Assembly: GCA_910585445.1 (NCBI GenBank) | Contig: CAJUEK010000001.1 | Location: forward strand, 3,259 to 67,258 | Origin: an uncultured Bacteroidales bacterium | GTDB lineage: Bacteria; Bacteroidota; Bacteroidia; Bacteroidales; UBA932 | Direction of reading: 5' to 3' | Length of the DNA stretch: 64,000 nucleotides | Part shown: positions 17,504-26,128 of the stretch, piece by piece | How the letters are laid out: every line of letters starts with the position of its first letter | Position numbering within the stretch: position 1 is the stretch's first letter | Position numbers and translations under genes: made by a program | Notes under the pieces: model-generated | The model's database searches: none | Told to the model about the DNA's origin: nothing | What the model saw: the letters and a program-made list of their open reading frames with translations, nothing else

Positions 17504-18439
17504 ATGATGACAATAGAAAGTCCCGGACAATTCTGGAAAGACTACGAACTTATAGATTCGGGCAATTTCGAAAAGCTCGAGAGATTCGGCAGCTGCATAA
17601 TGGCACGCCCCGAGCCCAAGGCCCTGTGGGAAAAATCCCTTTCCGAAGGAGAGTGGAACAAGATGATGCACACAAGGTTCAAGACAGGGGCAGGATTCGG
17701 CAAGGCCGGCAAGGAAGACAGCGGCACATGGGAGAGGCACAAGACAATGGACGACCAATGGCACATAAGATACAGGGGCGGCCAGGAAGGACTTGATTTC
17801 TCTCTCCGCCTGGGCCTCACCTCATTCAAGCATGTGGGCGTTTTCCCCGAGCAGTCCTCCAATTGGGAATACATATACAGACAGACAAGCTCTCTTGTGG
17901 AAAAGGCGCGCCTTCAAGGACTGCCTAAGCCTCGCGTTCTGAACCTGTTTGCATACACGGGAGCGGCATCACTCGCGGCCAAGGCTGCCGGAGCAGATGT
18001 GACGCATCTTGACTCTGTCCGGCAGGTAGTAACCTGGGCACGCGGGAACATGGAGGCAAGCGGAATGGACAACATCCGCTGGATAGTTGAGGACGCTCTC
18101 AAATTCGCCCGCAGGGAAGCCAAGCGCGGAAACACCTACCAGGGAATCATACTTGACCCTCCGGCATACGGCCACGGACCTGACGGAGAGAAATGGAAAC
18201 TTGACGAATGCCTGAATGAAATGCTCAAATGCGTGGCTGCCATACTCGCCCCGCAGGACAGTTTCATGGTGCTGAACCTTTATTCAAACGGATATTCAGC
18301 CGTACTCGGCGAGACAATCGTAAAACAGGCGTTCTGCACCAAGACGGCATACAAGTCGCTTGACTGCGGCGAGCTGGTACTGCAGGACAACTTCGGAAAG
18401 AACCTTCCGCTGAGCGTGTTCGTCCGCCTTGCAAGATAA
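17504..18439 (+). CDS. RlmI/RlmK-like SAM-dependent rRNA methyltransferase
   Basis: 311 residues. Seen: VLNLFAYTGAASLAAKAAGADVTHLDSV (SAM-binding motif I and the acidic strand after it, about 145-172) and ILDPPAYGHGPDGE near 216-228, the DPPAYG catalytic loop of the RlmI/RlmK methyltransferases. The N-terminal PUA domain of E. coli RlmI (about 400 residues) is absent. The first 130 residues instead form a shorter domain with the GLTSFKHVGVFPEQ linker. The target base (probably on 23S rRNA) is inferred from family only. Ends at a strong terminator. Confidence 0.82.
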   Translation: MMTIESPGQFWKDYELIDSGNFEKLERFGSCIMARPEPKALWEKSLSEGEWNKMMHTRFKTGAGFGKAGKEDSGTWERHKTMDDQWHIRYRGGQEGLDFSLRLGLTSFKHVGVFPEQSSNWEYIYRQTSSLVEKARLQGLPKPRVLNLFAYTGAASLAAKAAGADVTHLDSVRQVVTWARGNMEASGMDNIRWIVEDALKFARREAKRGNTYQGIILDPPAYGHGPDGEKWKLDECLNEMLKCVAAILAPQDSFMVLNLYSNGYSAVLGETIVKQAFCTKTAYKSLDCGELVLQDNFGKNLPLSVFVRLAR

Positions 18440-18460
18440 ATCCGCCTCCAAGTAAAAAAG

Positions 18461-18495
18461 AATCCCTGACGCACTGCTGCATCAGGGATTTTTTT
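18461..18495. terminator. Bidirectional terminator between methyltransferase and DUF2723 genes
   Basis: Perfect 9-bp stem AATCCCTGA (18461-18469) / TCAGGGATT (18482-18490), followed by a T-run on the plus strand and preceded by an A-run (18455-18459). It can therefore serve both convergent genes. Confidence 0.85.
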
Positions 18496-18510
18496 CAGAA
18501 ATATAGGGAA

Positions 18511-21500
18511 TCAGTTTCCGGCCTGCGCGCCGATAATGTCATTGTAGCTGCTCCTTATGTCCTCGGCAAGCTGCTCATCGCCATAATGCTCCACGACATC
18601 GGCAAGGATTCCTATATAATTATAGCAATGCTCGAAATTCTGCCGAGCGAAATCATAATGATTCAGGAAGAAAGCCGCAGACGGAAGAATCTGGCCAGCG
18701 AATTTCCCGGCAAGCTCACGGGCCTTCTCCGGAGCACCGGCCTTGTAATATGACTCAATCATCTCTATCACCATATACTCATTGCTGAATCCCAGATAGG
18801 TCATGTCAAGCGGATATGTCTCCTCAGGCACATTTTCCTGGCACATGTCCAGAATCTCGACAGCACGCTTCATGTCCCCGGCCTTGAGCATCTCCTTGGC
18901 CACATTCACGAAAATCTGACGCTGGGACAGCACACCGCAGAATGTATAGAAGTTCTGATAATCAGCAAAATAGTCATCACGTTTGAGAGCATCCCATTTA
19001 TAGACGTTCTTCATCTTATAATACAGGTCTTCTGCATCTGCAAACCCTATGTCCGTGCTCCTTGTCTTGTTCTTTATCGGAACGAACTTGTACGAGAAGC
19101 CCTCATACATGAGATAGTCCTTCAAGCCGACATTGATATCGCCTCCCATGCTCAGCAGATGAAGAGGACGGTCCCATTTGTAATTCGACAGGAAGTCAAG
19201 CATGAACAGCTCAGGCTTCGTGAGATAGTTCTTGTCCTTAGGAATAGTGAGAACAATGTATTCAGGAATAATGTCAGCATACTTCTCATCAAGAATACCG
19301 TATTTTATGACATTCTCCTTGTTCACCGGTATGGCGAATTTCCTTGACATTATATAGTCCACCTTTCTGCCGCCAACAAGGTCGAGCTTGGCTTCAGGAT
19401 GGCGGAAAATGCGCATCACATCTGAAAGCATGAACACAGTGTCGCGCGTGTCATAAAGATAGACAATCTCATTGGTGCCGTAAAGATACTGGCGCTGACC
19501 GACAGAAAGGTCAAGCGGCGCAGACTCGTTGACAGCATATTTCATCTGGTCAATATGCCAGTCAGTACCAAGGAGAGAAGTATTCACAATACGCACGTCA
19601 GTACGGACGCCCTCAATTTCTTGGGCATACCACAGAGGGAAGGTGTCATTGTCGCCATGAGTCACGAGAATACCGTTCTTGCCGACGGAATTCAGGTAAT
19701 TCTCAGCCATCTCGACTGCAGTATAGCGGTTGCTGCGGTTGTGGTCATCCCAGTTCTCCGAAGCCATCAGGACAGGCACTCCAAGGAAAAGAACGGAAAC
19801 CACAGTTGCCGCAATGACAGCCCCAGATTCATTTGAAGCGCCCTTCTTGCTCCTGTATGATTCAATCCATGTGAATACGGCCGCCACGGCCAGTCCTATC
19901 CATATTGAAAACGCATAGAACGACCCGGCATACGCATAGTCTCTCTCACGCACCTGATAAGGAGGCTGGTTAAGATATATCACAATGGCTATTCCGGTCA
20001 TGAAGAACATGAGGAAAGTAAGCCAGCAGCCCCTCTTGTCACGGTCGAACTGGAAGAACAGGCCAATAAGGCCAAGCAGGAGCGGAAGCATATAATAATG
20101 ATTCTTTCCCTTGTTGTTCTTCAGATAGTCCGGAGCATCGGACTGGTCTCCCAGACGGAAATTGTCTATGGCAGGGATTCCGCACTCCCAGTTTCCGATG
20201 AAAATGTCTCCAGGAGACGGGCTGTGTATGTCGTTCTGCCTTCCGGCGAAGTTCCACATGAAATATCTCCAGTACATCCAGTTCATCTGATAGTCAAAGA
20301 AGAACGAAAGATTCTGGAAGAACGTAGGCTTCTTGTGCTCCGAGCCGGGTACGGTCTTGCCTCCTCGTCCCATATATGACTTATAGAAATCTATGTAGCT
20401 CTGGTCTGCATTGCTCCACATCCTCGGGAAGAGCATTTTTCCGGCTGGGTCATAGGTGATTTTGCCAGGTCCGTCCGCTTTTATATATCTGCCGTCCTTT
20501 CCGTCTTCCTCCAGCGGCGCCCAATATGTTCCCGGTTCGATGTCATACTGCGCACCGAAATACTGGCCATATATGAGAGGGTTGCTTCCGTACTGCTCGC
20601 GACCGAGATAACGGACAAGAGTAAAAGGATTGTCAGGCTGGTACTCGTTCGTAGGAGTTTTTGCACATGAGCGGATTATCACAATCGAGAACAGTGAGAA
20701 TCCGATGACAATCACCGTGAAGCACAACAGGACTGTATTGGCAAAGACCTGCTGTTTTTTCATTGTACGGAAAAGCCCCCAGAAGCACAGGCCAAGCAGC
20801 AGAATCATGAAGAACGCTGCGCCCGTATTGAACGGAAGTCCGAGAACGTTCACGAAAAACAGGTCAAAATATGCGGCAGTCTTTGGCAGATACGGGATTA
20901 TGCCGTACAATATCACGGCAAGAATCACCACCGAAACCGCAAAAATCTTTACAAATTCCCTGAAGCTGTAGTTTCCGCCCTCCCTCTTGCGGTAATAGAA
21001 CATGAACACGAGGGCCGGAATCGTAAGCAGGTTAAGCAGATGCACACCGATTGAAAGGCCCATGAGGAATGATATGAGGACAATCCACCTGTTTGAATTA
21101 GGCTCGTCCGCCTGCTCATACCACTTCGTCATTGCCCAAAAGACCATGGCCGTGAAAAGGGACGACATGGCATAGACCTCACCCTCCACGGCAGAGAACC
21201 AGAATGTGTCGCTGAAACAATATGCAAGGGCGCCGACTGCTCCCGAGCCGAAGATCGCGATTGCCTTTGACAGGCTGTATGTGCCGTCAGCAGCAGGTTT
21301 CACGACTCTCTTGGCAAGGAAAACAGTTGTCAGGTAGAGGAAAAATATAGTGAATGCCGAAAGGATAGCGCTCATGGCATTCACCGCCAAAGCCGCATGG
21401 GAGGCATCGGCAAACATTGAGAAGAATCGCGCAAATAACTGGAACACAGGGTTTCCGGGAGGATGTCCCACTTCCAGTTTATAAGACGATGCGATAAATT

Positions 21501-21618
21501 CTCCGCAGTCCCAGAATGAGGCTGTCGGCTCGATTGTCATCAGATATGTGAACGCAGCCACCGCAAGCACGAAAAGCGATGTAAGCCTGTTCCACAGATT
21601 GAATTTCCTGTTATCCAT
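18511..21618 (-). CDS. DUF2723 membrane glycosyltransferase-like protein
   Basis: 1035 residues, a large multi-pass inner-membrane protein of the DUF2723 family. It is related to the TMEM260 O-mannosyltransferases (GT117) and common in Bacteroidota. Seen: the PMT-like first loop TASFWDCGEFIASSYKLEVGHPPGNPVF (acidic pair after TM1), at least ten hydrophobic segments to about residue 640, then a soluble domain including THGDNDTFPLWYAQ and a helical TPR-like end. Probable role: transfer of a sugar from a lipid carrier to exported proteins; this is family inference. Its promoter lies in repeat R2. Confidence 0.85.
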   Translation of the reverse strand: MDNRKFNLWNRLTSLFVLAVAAFTYLMTIEPTASFWDCGEFIASSYKLEVGHPPGNPVFQLFARFFSMFADASHAALAVNAMSAILSAFTIFFLYLTTVFLAKRVVKPAADGTYSLSKAIAIFGSGAVGALAYCFSDTFWFSAVEGEVYAMSSLFTAMVFWAMTKWYEQADEPNSNRWIVLISFLMGLSIGVHLLNLLTIPALVFMFYYRKREGGNYSFREFVKIFAVSVVILAVILYGIIPYLPKTAAYFDLFFVNVLGLPFNTGAAFFMILLLGLCFWGLFRTMKKQQVFANTVLLCFTVIVIGFSLFSIVIIRSCAKTPTNEYQPDNPFTLVRYLGREQYGSNPLIYGQYFGAQYDIEPGTYWAPLEEDGKDGRYIKADGPGKITYDPAGKMLFPRMWSNADQSYIDFYKSYMGRGGKTVPGSEHKKPTFFQNLSFFFDYQMNWMYWRYFMWNFAGRQNDIHSPSPGDIFIGNWECGIPAIDNFRLGDQSDAPDYLKNNKGKNHYYMLPLLLGLIGLFFQFDRDKRGCWLTFLMFFMTGIAIVIYLNQPPYQVRERDYAYAGSFYAFSIWIGLAVAAVFTWIESYRSKKGASNESGAVIAATVVSVLFLGVPVLMASENWDDHNRSNRYTAVEMAENYLNSVGKNGILVTHGDNDTFPLWYAQEIEGVRTDVRIVNTSLLGTDWHIDQMKYAVNESAPLDLSVGQRQYLYGTNEIVYLYDTRDTVFMLSDVMRIFRHPEAKLDLVGGRKVDYIMSRKFAIPVNKENVIKYGILDEKYADIIPEYIVLTIPKDKNYLTKPELFMLDFLSNYKWDRPLHLLSMGGDINVGLKDYLMYEGFSYKFVPIKNKTRSTDIGFADAEDLYYKMKNVYKWDALKRDDYFADYQNFYTFCGVLSQRQIFVNVAKEMLKAGDMKRAVEILDMCQENVPEETYPLDMTYLGFSNEYMVIEMIESYYKAGAPEKARELAGKFAGQILPSAAFFLNHYDFARQNFEHCYNYIGILADVVEHYGDEQLAEDIRSSYNDIIGAQAGN

Positions 21619-21678
21619 AAATCCGTATTTTTCTTGTCAGGCCGGCTTGGATTTTACGCCAGCCTCTTATGTTAAAAC

Positions 21679-21821
21679 TTGCAAATATAGCAAAAGTTGA
21701 GAGCAAAACGTCAAGCTTGCTTGTAAGTTTTGCCGAAGCCTAGGCGTATATATGAGCGTCAGCTCAAATATACGCAAAAAGTCGAGAGCAGAGACAAAAT
21801 TTATTTTGGCTATATTTGCAA
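21679..21821. repeat. Structured promoter-bearing repeat, copy R2 (divergent promoters)
   Basis: One full unit plus part of a second. The ends are an inverted repeat TTGCAAATATAGC (21679-21691) / GCTATATTTGCAA (21809-21821). This gives outward -7 boxes TATATTTGC on the minus strand (21681-21689, toward the DUF2723 gene) and on the plus strand (21811-21819, toward sui1). Inside: hairpin GCAAAAC / GTTTTGC, junction hairpin GCGTATATATGAGC-GTCA-GCTCAAATATACGC, and hairpin CAAAA-TTTA-TTTTG. Confidence 0.75.
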
Positions 21822-21838
21822 AAATAAATTTTCATCAG

Positions 21839-22183
21839 ATGGCAGACAACGACTGGAAGAAAAGGCTGGGCGTAGTATTCTCAACCAACCCCGACTTTGT
21901 TTATCAGGAAACCCTTGAAACCGAAGAAGCGACCCTTGCTCCTTCAGCGCAGAATCTCATTGTATCCATTGACAGGAAAGGCAGGGCCGGCAAACAGGTG
22001 ACTCTTGTGACAGGCTTCATAGGCACAGAGGAAGACCTGGCCGAACTGGGACGCGCACTTAAGGTCAAGTGCGGCGTAGGCGGAAGCGCAAAAGACGGAG
22101 AAATAACCATTCAGGGAGACTTCCGCGACAGGGTCGTGACGTTGCTCAAGGACATGGGATACAGGGCCAAAAGGGGAAACTGA
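21839..22183 (+). CDS. SUI1/YciH-family translation initiation factor-like protein
   Basis: 114 residues from ATG 21839. The eIF1/SUI1 fold is recognised from IDRKGRAGKQVTLVTGFIG, LGRALKVKCGVGGSAKDGEITIQGD and the end VTLLKDMGYRAKRGN. Bacterial homologues (YciH) influence start-codon selection or bind 30S subunits; the exact role here is not known. The open frame extends 29 residues upstream through repeat R2 and its promoter, so that part is not coding. First gene of a five-gene run with DUF4271, hemD, rnpA and yidD. Confidence 0.88.
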   Translation: MADNDWKKRLGVVFSTNPDFVYQETLETEEATLAPSAQNLIVSIDRKGRAGKQVTLVTGFIGTEEDLAELGRALKVKCGVGGSAKDGEITIQGDFRDRVVTLLKDMGYRAKRGN

Positions 22184-22184
22184 C

Positions 22185-22805
22185 ATGAGCCACGACATTC
22201 TCATCCTCGTCTCACTGGTACTGGTGCTGATTTTCCTCGACCGGCTGGTGAACGTGTCCCCCTCGCTTGTCGCATGCGTGATAAGATGGAAAGAAAGCAT
22301 CAACCTGGAAGCCAGCGTCAAGCTCGGGCGCGACAGGAACCTGATGGCATTGCTGATGCTCCTCCCTTTCTGCCTTGTAGCCACAAGGTTCAGGCTATAC
22401 GACCCGGCATTCATGTCCACAATGGATGACACCGCAAGACTAGGCGTAATCTTAGCCGTAGCCATTGCCTATGTTCTTCTGCGGGCCATGCTGACCTACC
22501 TGCTGAGAAACGGCAAAATCAGCCCGAAGCCATACCAGGCCGCCTGCAATTCGTTCTACACTTTTTTCATAATGCTCACCCTGTGCCTACTTGCAATGGC
22601 GGGAATAATGTCGTTCATGGACATGGAGCCTGAGGTCATAAAAAATGCAATGCTTTGGCTATCAGCCATGGCATATGTCGTGTTCCTGCTCAGAAAAACT
22701 CAAATTTTCATGTCATCATGCTCTCTTTTCACAGCTTTTTCGTACCTTTGCGCCCTTGAAATAATCCCGACTGGGGCCTTGACGGTTTCAGCATTTGTTT
22801 TTTAG
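22185..22805 (+). CDS. DUF4271 integral membrane protein
   Basis: 206 residues with five or six hydrophobic segments and no soluble domain. The position directly before hemD matches the Bacteroidota DUF4271 family, whose function is unknown. It begins 1 base after the sui1 stop, so the two are coupled. The last third of the gene carries a probable promoter (22743-22751) for hemD. Confidence 0.75.
   Translation: MSHDILILVSLVLVLIFLDRLVNVSPSLVACVIRWKESINLEASVKLGRDRNLMALLMLLPFCLVATRFRLYDPAFMSTMDDTARLGVILAVAIAYVLLRAMLTYLLRNGKISPKPYQAACNSFYTFFIMLTLCLLAMAGIMSFMDMEPEVIKNAMLWLSAMAYVVFLLRKTQIFMSSCSLFTAFSYLCALEIIPTGALTVSAFVF
22743..22751 (+). promoter_or_regulatory. Internal promoter -7 box for hemD
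   Basis: TACCTTTGC inside the end of the DUF4271 gene, about 60 nt before the hemD start. It could give hemD-rnpA-yidD expression independent of sui1. Confidence 0.45.
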
Positions 22806-22810
22806 AGAGA

Positions 22811-23551
22811 ATGAGTGTAAAGAAGATTTTGATTTCGCAGCAGCAGCCGAAGACGGCTTCGCCTTATGCCAGCATCGCAGAAAAATTCGGAGTGGAGTTT
22901 GACTTCAAGCCGTTTTTCATGATTGAACCCTTGACTTCCAGGGAGTTCCGTACCCAGAGAATCAACATCCTCGATCATACAGCCATTGTATTTTCAGCAA
23001 GGACAACGATTGACGCATTTTTCCAGCTTTGCGAAGAGCTTCGTGTAAAGATTCCGGAGACAATGAAATATTTCTGCACGACGGAAGCTGTGGCGAACTA
23101 TCTTCAGAAACACATAGTCTATCGTAAAAGAAAGATATTCTTCGGCGACGGCAAGCCGGAATCCATCCTGAACCTTATAGGAACAAAGCACAAGGACGAG
23201 AAATTCCTAATAGCGACCTCAGAGTCTTCTAGCAAGGACGCAGTGACCATGCTGTTTGAGACCAAGAAGCTGGAATTTGAGACGGCCGTATTCGTAAAGC
23301 CTGTATCCCAGGACCTTAAGGACGTGGATATCAAGTCTTACGATCTTGTCGTGCTTTTCAACCCGGCAGATGTGAAATCCCTCTACGAGAACCATCCTGA
23401 TTTTGTCCAGGGCGACACAAAATTCGTGTCATACGGCAAATCAGTAGTTAAGGCCATGGAAGATGCCGGGCTTGAAATTGAGATTTCCGCACCTACACCG
23501 CAGGCTCCGTCTGTGGCCAAGGCTCTTGAGATATACCTCACCAACAACTGA
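22811..23551 (+). CDS. hemD: Uroporphyrinogen-III synthase-like protein
   Basis: 246 residues. The two-lobe pattern of HemD is seen: ILISQQQPKTASPYASIAEKFG at the start, AIVFSARTTIDAFFQLCEEL (FTS-like segment), YFCTTEAVANYLQK, and in the second lobe YDLVVLFNPADVKSLYENHPDF and KFVSYGKSVVKAMEDAG. HemD is a highly variable family that cyclises hydroxymethylbilane. No other haem genes are in the window, so part of this family may have other roles in organisms lacking full haem synthesis. Start ATG is 5 bases after DUF4271. Confidence 0.78.
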   Translation: MSVKKILISQQQPKTASPYASIAEKFGVEFDFKPFFMIEPLTSREFRTQRINILDHTAIVFSARTTIDAFFQLCEELRVKIPETMKYFCTTEAVANYLQKHIVYRKRKIFFGDGKPESILNLIGTKHKDEKFLIATSESSSKDAVTMLFETKKLEFETAVFVKPVSQDLKDVDIKSYDLVVLFNPADVKSLYENHPDFVQGDTKFVSYGKSVVKAMEDAGLEIEISAPTPQAPSVAKALEIYLTNN

Positions 23552-23556
23552 AAATA

Positions 23557-23931
23557 GTGGAGAACGGCAATCCCTGCACGCTGCCTAAGACAGAAAGGCT
23601 TTGCGGCAAGAAAGGCATCTCGATGCTTCTTGCCCAAGGCAGGCATGGCAATGTTCCGGGAATGAGGTTCACATTCCGCACAGGAACCGGATTCGGATGT
23701 CCGAGGATACTTGTATCCGTACCAAAAAAGCTGTTCAAACGTGCAGTCAAGCGCAATCTCCTCAAACGCAGGATTAGGGAAAGCTGGCGCAGACAGAAGC
23801 ATTTTCTCAACTGCGAGAGCGGAATGGACATACTCATGACCTATTCAACCAAGGAAATCCTCGGCTATGCGGAGGTTTACGAGGCCGTTTCACGCATCAT
23901 TGCCAAAATAAATGAAAGAACTGCGGAATAA
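23557..23931 (+). CDS. rnpA: Ribonuclease P protein component
   Basis: 124 residues. The RNR signature is [17 protein letters not shown] near residues 61-77, followed by the expected helix and [11 protein letters not shown] strand. It binds the RNase P RNA for 5' tRNA processing. It starts with GTG at 23557, 5 bases after the hemD stop; no ATG gives the normal N-terminus ([14 protein letters not shown]). Overlaps yidD by 20 bases, the usual arrangement for this pair, though here not beside rpmH. Confidence 0.93.
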   Translation: MENGNPCTLPKTERLCGKKGISMLLAQGRHGNVPGMRFTFRTGTGFGCPRILVSVPKKLFKRAVKRNLLKRRIRESWRRQKHFLNCESGMDILMTYSTKEILGYAEVYEAVSRIIAKINERTAE

Positions 23932-24166
23932 GGCCCTCGCGGCAGGGAAAAAGGCAATCATCTTCCCTTTCATCATGCTCATCAGATTTTATCAGGTGTG
24001 CATATCCCCGCTGAAGCCACCGACATGCCGTTTCACCCCTACCTGCTCACAATATGCCCTTGAGGCATTCCGGAAGCACGGCCCGTTCAAAGGACTGCTG
24101 CTTACCGTAAGGAGGCTGCTAAGATGCCATCCGTGGGGAGGAAGCGGTTATGACCCTGTCCCGTAA
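23912..24166 (+). CDS. yidD: Membrane protein insertion efficiency factor YidD
   Basis: 84 residues. Seen: an amphipathic N-terminal helix, then [33 protein letters not shown] and the C-terminal [18 protein letters not shown], the complete family signature with its conserved cysteines. It assists YidC-dependent insertion of inner-membrane proteins. It overlaps the end of rnpA by 20 bases. Confidence 0.95.
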   Translation: MKELRNKALAAGKKAIIFPFIMLIRFYQVCISPLKPPTCRFTPTCSQYALEAFRKHGPFKGLLLTVRRLLRCHPWGGSGYDPVP

Positions 24167-24198
24167 CCATATTGCAGAACCGGCACAAACCCAGAATC

Positions 24199-24906
24199 AT
24201 GGCAAAGAAAGAAGGAATCAGAAAACTTTTTGACAGGATAGCCCCTGACTACGACAAGCTCAACCACCTGCTCTCGCTCAATATCGACAAGACTTGGAGA
24301 CGCAAGGCCGTGAAGGAAATCGTAAGGCCGGACCATGTGGACAAGATACTTGACGTCGCCTGCGGCACAGGAGACTTCACAATAGAAATCGCGCGCAAAG
24401 CCGCTCCAGCAAGCACAATCATCGGCATTGACCTGTCAGAGGGAATGATGGCCATCGGGCGCGAAAAGATTGCTGAAGCCGGGCTTGACAAGCTTGTTGA
24501 AGTAAAGATGGTACAGGGAGACTGTGAGGCACTGCCATATCAGGACGAAACATTTGACCGCATATCGGCAGGATTCGGGGTGAGGAATTTCGAGCATCTT
24601 GAAATCGGGCTGAGCGAAATGTACCGCACACTCAAAAAAGAAGGCAAGCTTGTAATACTCGAGCTGTCAGTCCCTTCCAATCGTCTAATGAGAAGTCTAT
24701 ACAAATTGTATTTTCTGAAAATCCTTCCGGCAATCGGAGGCTGGATTTCAGGAGAAAGGGGCGCATACGAGTATCTTCCCGCATCCGTCCTGCGCTTTCC
24801 TGCCCCGGAACGCTTCATGGAAATGATGAGCGCCGCCGGTTTTCGGGAGGTCAGGCAGCGTCCGATGACTTTCGGCATATGCCGCATGTATATAGGAGCA
24901 AGATAA
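24199..24906 (+). CDS. menG: Demethylmenaquinone methyltransferase
   Basis: 235 residues of the UbiE/MenG family. Catalyses the last step of menaquinone synthesis, methylating demethylmenaquinone with SAM. Seen: FDRIAPDYDKLNHLLSLNID, the SAM motif LDVACGTGDFTIE near 54-66, GIDLSEGMM, and RISAGFGVRNFEHLE near 122. ATG 24199 is preferred over a TTG at 24172. Convergent with menA, so the two quinone genes sit tail to tail. Confidence 0.93.
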   Translation: MAKKEGIRKLFDRIAPDYDKLNHLLSLNIDKTWRRKAVKEIVRPDHVDKILDVACGTGDFTIEIARKAAPASTIIGIDLSEGMMAIGREKIAEAGLDKLVEVKMVQGDCEALPYQDETFDRISAGFGVRNFEHLEIGLSEMYRTLKKEGKLVILELSVPSNRLMRSLYKLYFLKILPAIGGWISGERGAYEYLPASVLRFPAPERFMEMMSAAGFREVRQRPMTFGICRMYIGAR

Positions 24907-24974
24907 TCATCCCACCGCATTTCCCAGGCACGGCAGGCAAGACCAGACTTGAAAGTCCCGGGCACCTCCTTATA

Positions 24975-25883
24975 TTATATAAGGTATATGAGAAAGCCTC
25001 CTCCTGCAAGCAGACAGAAAAGTAAAGCCGAAAACACAAGCTCAGGCAGATACATGTCCAGTTCTGCGGAACTGTTTTTCCATACTCCGACAAGATGCCA
25101 TATGAACAACGGAAGAGACAGGACGAACAGATAGTGCCAAGGATCATAGAAGCATAGCATCGCATAGGCAATCATCGCCGCCCAAGCCACCGCTATCAGC
25201 ACAGTATGATATATTTTAGCTCCGCGCTCCCCTAATTTTCCTGCTACAGTGACACGAACCGCGCGGTCCGGCTCAATGTCCCTCATATTGTTCACATTCA
25301 AGACAGCCACGCCCAGCGCTCCGGCAGAGAAAGCCGGAAGCAGAAGCTTTGCAGTCCCGAAGGTATGTGTGCAGACAAAATAAGAACCCATCACGGCCAC
25401 AAGTCCAAAGAAAACGAACACATAGACATCTCCAAGACCGCGGTAGCCATAAGGATTGCTGCCGAGAGTGTATCTCATTGCTGCCCTGATTGACATATAT
25501 CCGAATATCATAAGCACAAAGGCATCCAAAGAGAAGATTGTCCCGAAAGAAAAATAAATCATCGCAAGCCCTGAAGCTATGGAAAGAGCCACCATTATCC
25601 GGACAAGCATCTTAAGTCCCCCGGCCGTCAGTTCCCCGCTCTTCAAGGCAAGGGCAGCAGAACGCTCATGTCCCGAAAGATTCCCGCGCAAAAAGTCGCC
25701 AAGTTCATTGCTCACGTTTGACAATATCTGAAGCAAAACCGCAGTGAGCACAATGAAAGCCACCACAACCGGCCTGACATGAAAATCAGCATAGGCAAGC
25801 ACGCATCCGAGCAAGACACCCGACAGCGAAAGAGGAATCGTCCGAAGCCTCAATGCAGATATGTAATTTTTCAGAAAATCCAT
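24975..25883 (-). CDS. menA: 1,4-dihydroxy-2-naphthoate polyprenyltransferase
   Basis: 302 residues, eight or nine membrane segments, UbiA superfamily. Attaches the polyprenyl chain to DHNA in the inner membrane. Seen: the first Asp motif SNVSNELGDFLRG (about 58-70) and the second NVNNMRDIEPDRA (about 190-202). The prenyl donor would come from the synthase encoded at 5842-6825 and the product would go to menG. ATG 25883 is taken over an upstream in-frame TTG. Confidence 0.92.
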   Translation of the reverse strand: MDFLKNYISALRLRTIPLSLSGVLLGCVLAYADFHVRPVVVAFIVLTAVLLQILSNVSNELGDFLRGNLSGHERSAALALKSGELTAGGLKMLVRIMVALSIASGLAMIYFSFGTIFSLDAFVLMIFGYMSIRAAMRYTLGSNPYGYRGLGDVYVFVFFGLVAVMGSYFVCTHTFGTAKLLLPAFSAGALGVAVLNVNNMRDIEPDRAVRVTVAGKLGERGAKIYHTVLIAVAWAAMIAYAMLCFYDPWHYLFVLSLPLFIWHLVGVWKNSSAELDMYLPELVFSALLFCLLAGGGFLIYLI

Positions 25884-25957
25884 AATAAACAACCTACAAC
25901 AGGTAAAACAACACTAAAAACAACAAACCAGACAACTGTCCTGAAGCATAAAGAAAC

Positions 25958-26110
25958 GACCTTTGCCTCCGGTTAAGAATCTTATTCGTCACTTTCTGCT
26001 GACCCTGCAATCATAAGAAATGTGTGCAATCCTTTTAGCAGGATCAGAACAGAAAGGCCTCGGATAAAGAGGCATAAAAAGGGAAGCCGCGATGGTTTCC
26101 CTTTTTTATT
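25958..26110 (+). ncRNA. Candidate small RNA (or menA leader) with serial hairpins
   Basis: GACCTTTGC at 25958-25966 is one base off the -7 consensus. It is followed on the plus strand by TGACCCTGC / GCAGGATCA (one mismatch), then GCCTC (26057-26061) / GAGGC (26069-26073), and a terminator hairpin with a T-tail (26079-26110). The total is about 140 nt. The alternative reading is that these pairings belong to the menA 5' leader on the minus strand. No known RNA family is recognised, and the SRP GGAA-loop signature is absent. Confidence 0.3.
26076..26110. terminator. Bidirectional terminator after lepA
   Basis: Stem AAGGGAAGCC (26079-26088) / GGTTTCCCTT (26094-26103), nearly perfect, with A-run before and T-run after. 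On the minus strand it lies 20-50 nt beyond the lepA stop. Confidence 0.8.
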
Positions 26111-26128
26111 TTCCGTATTCCGGAATCA

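Noticed and set aside
25958..26110. SRP (4.5S-type) RNA as identity for the hairpin region
   Set aside because: The GGAA tetraloop and AGCAG signature of the SRP core are absent.
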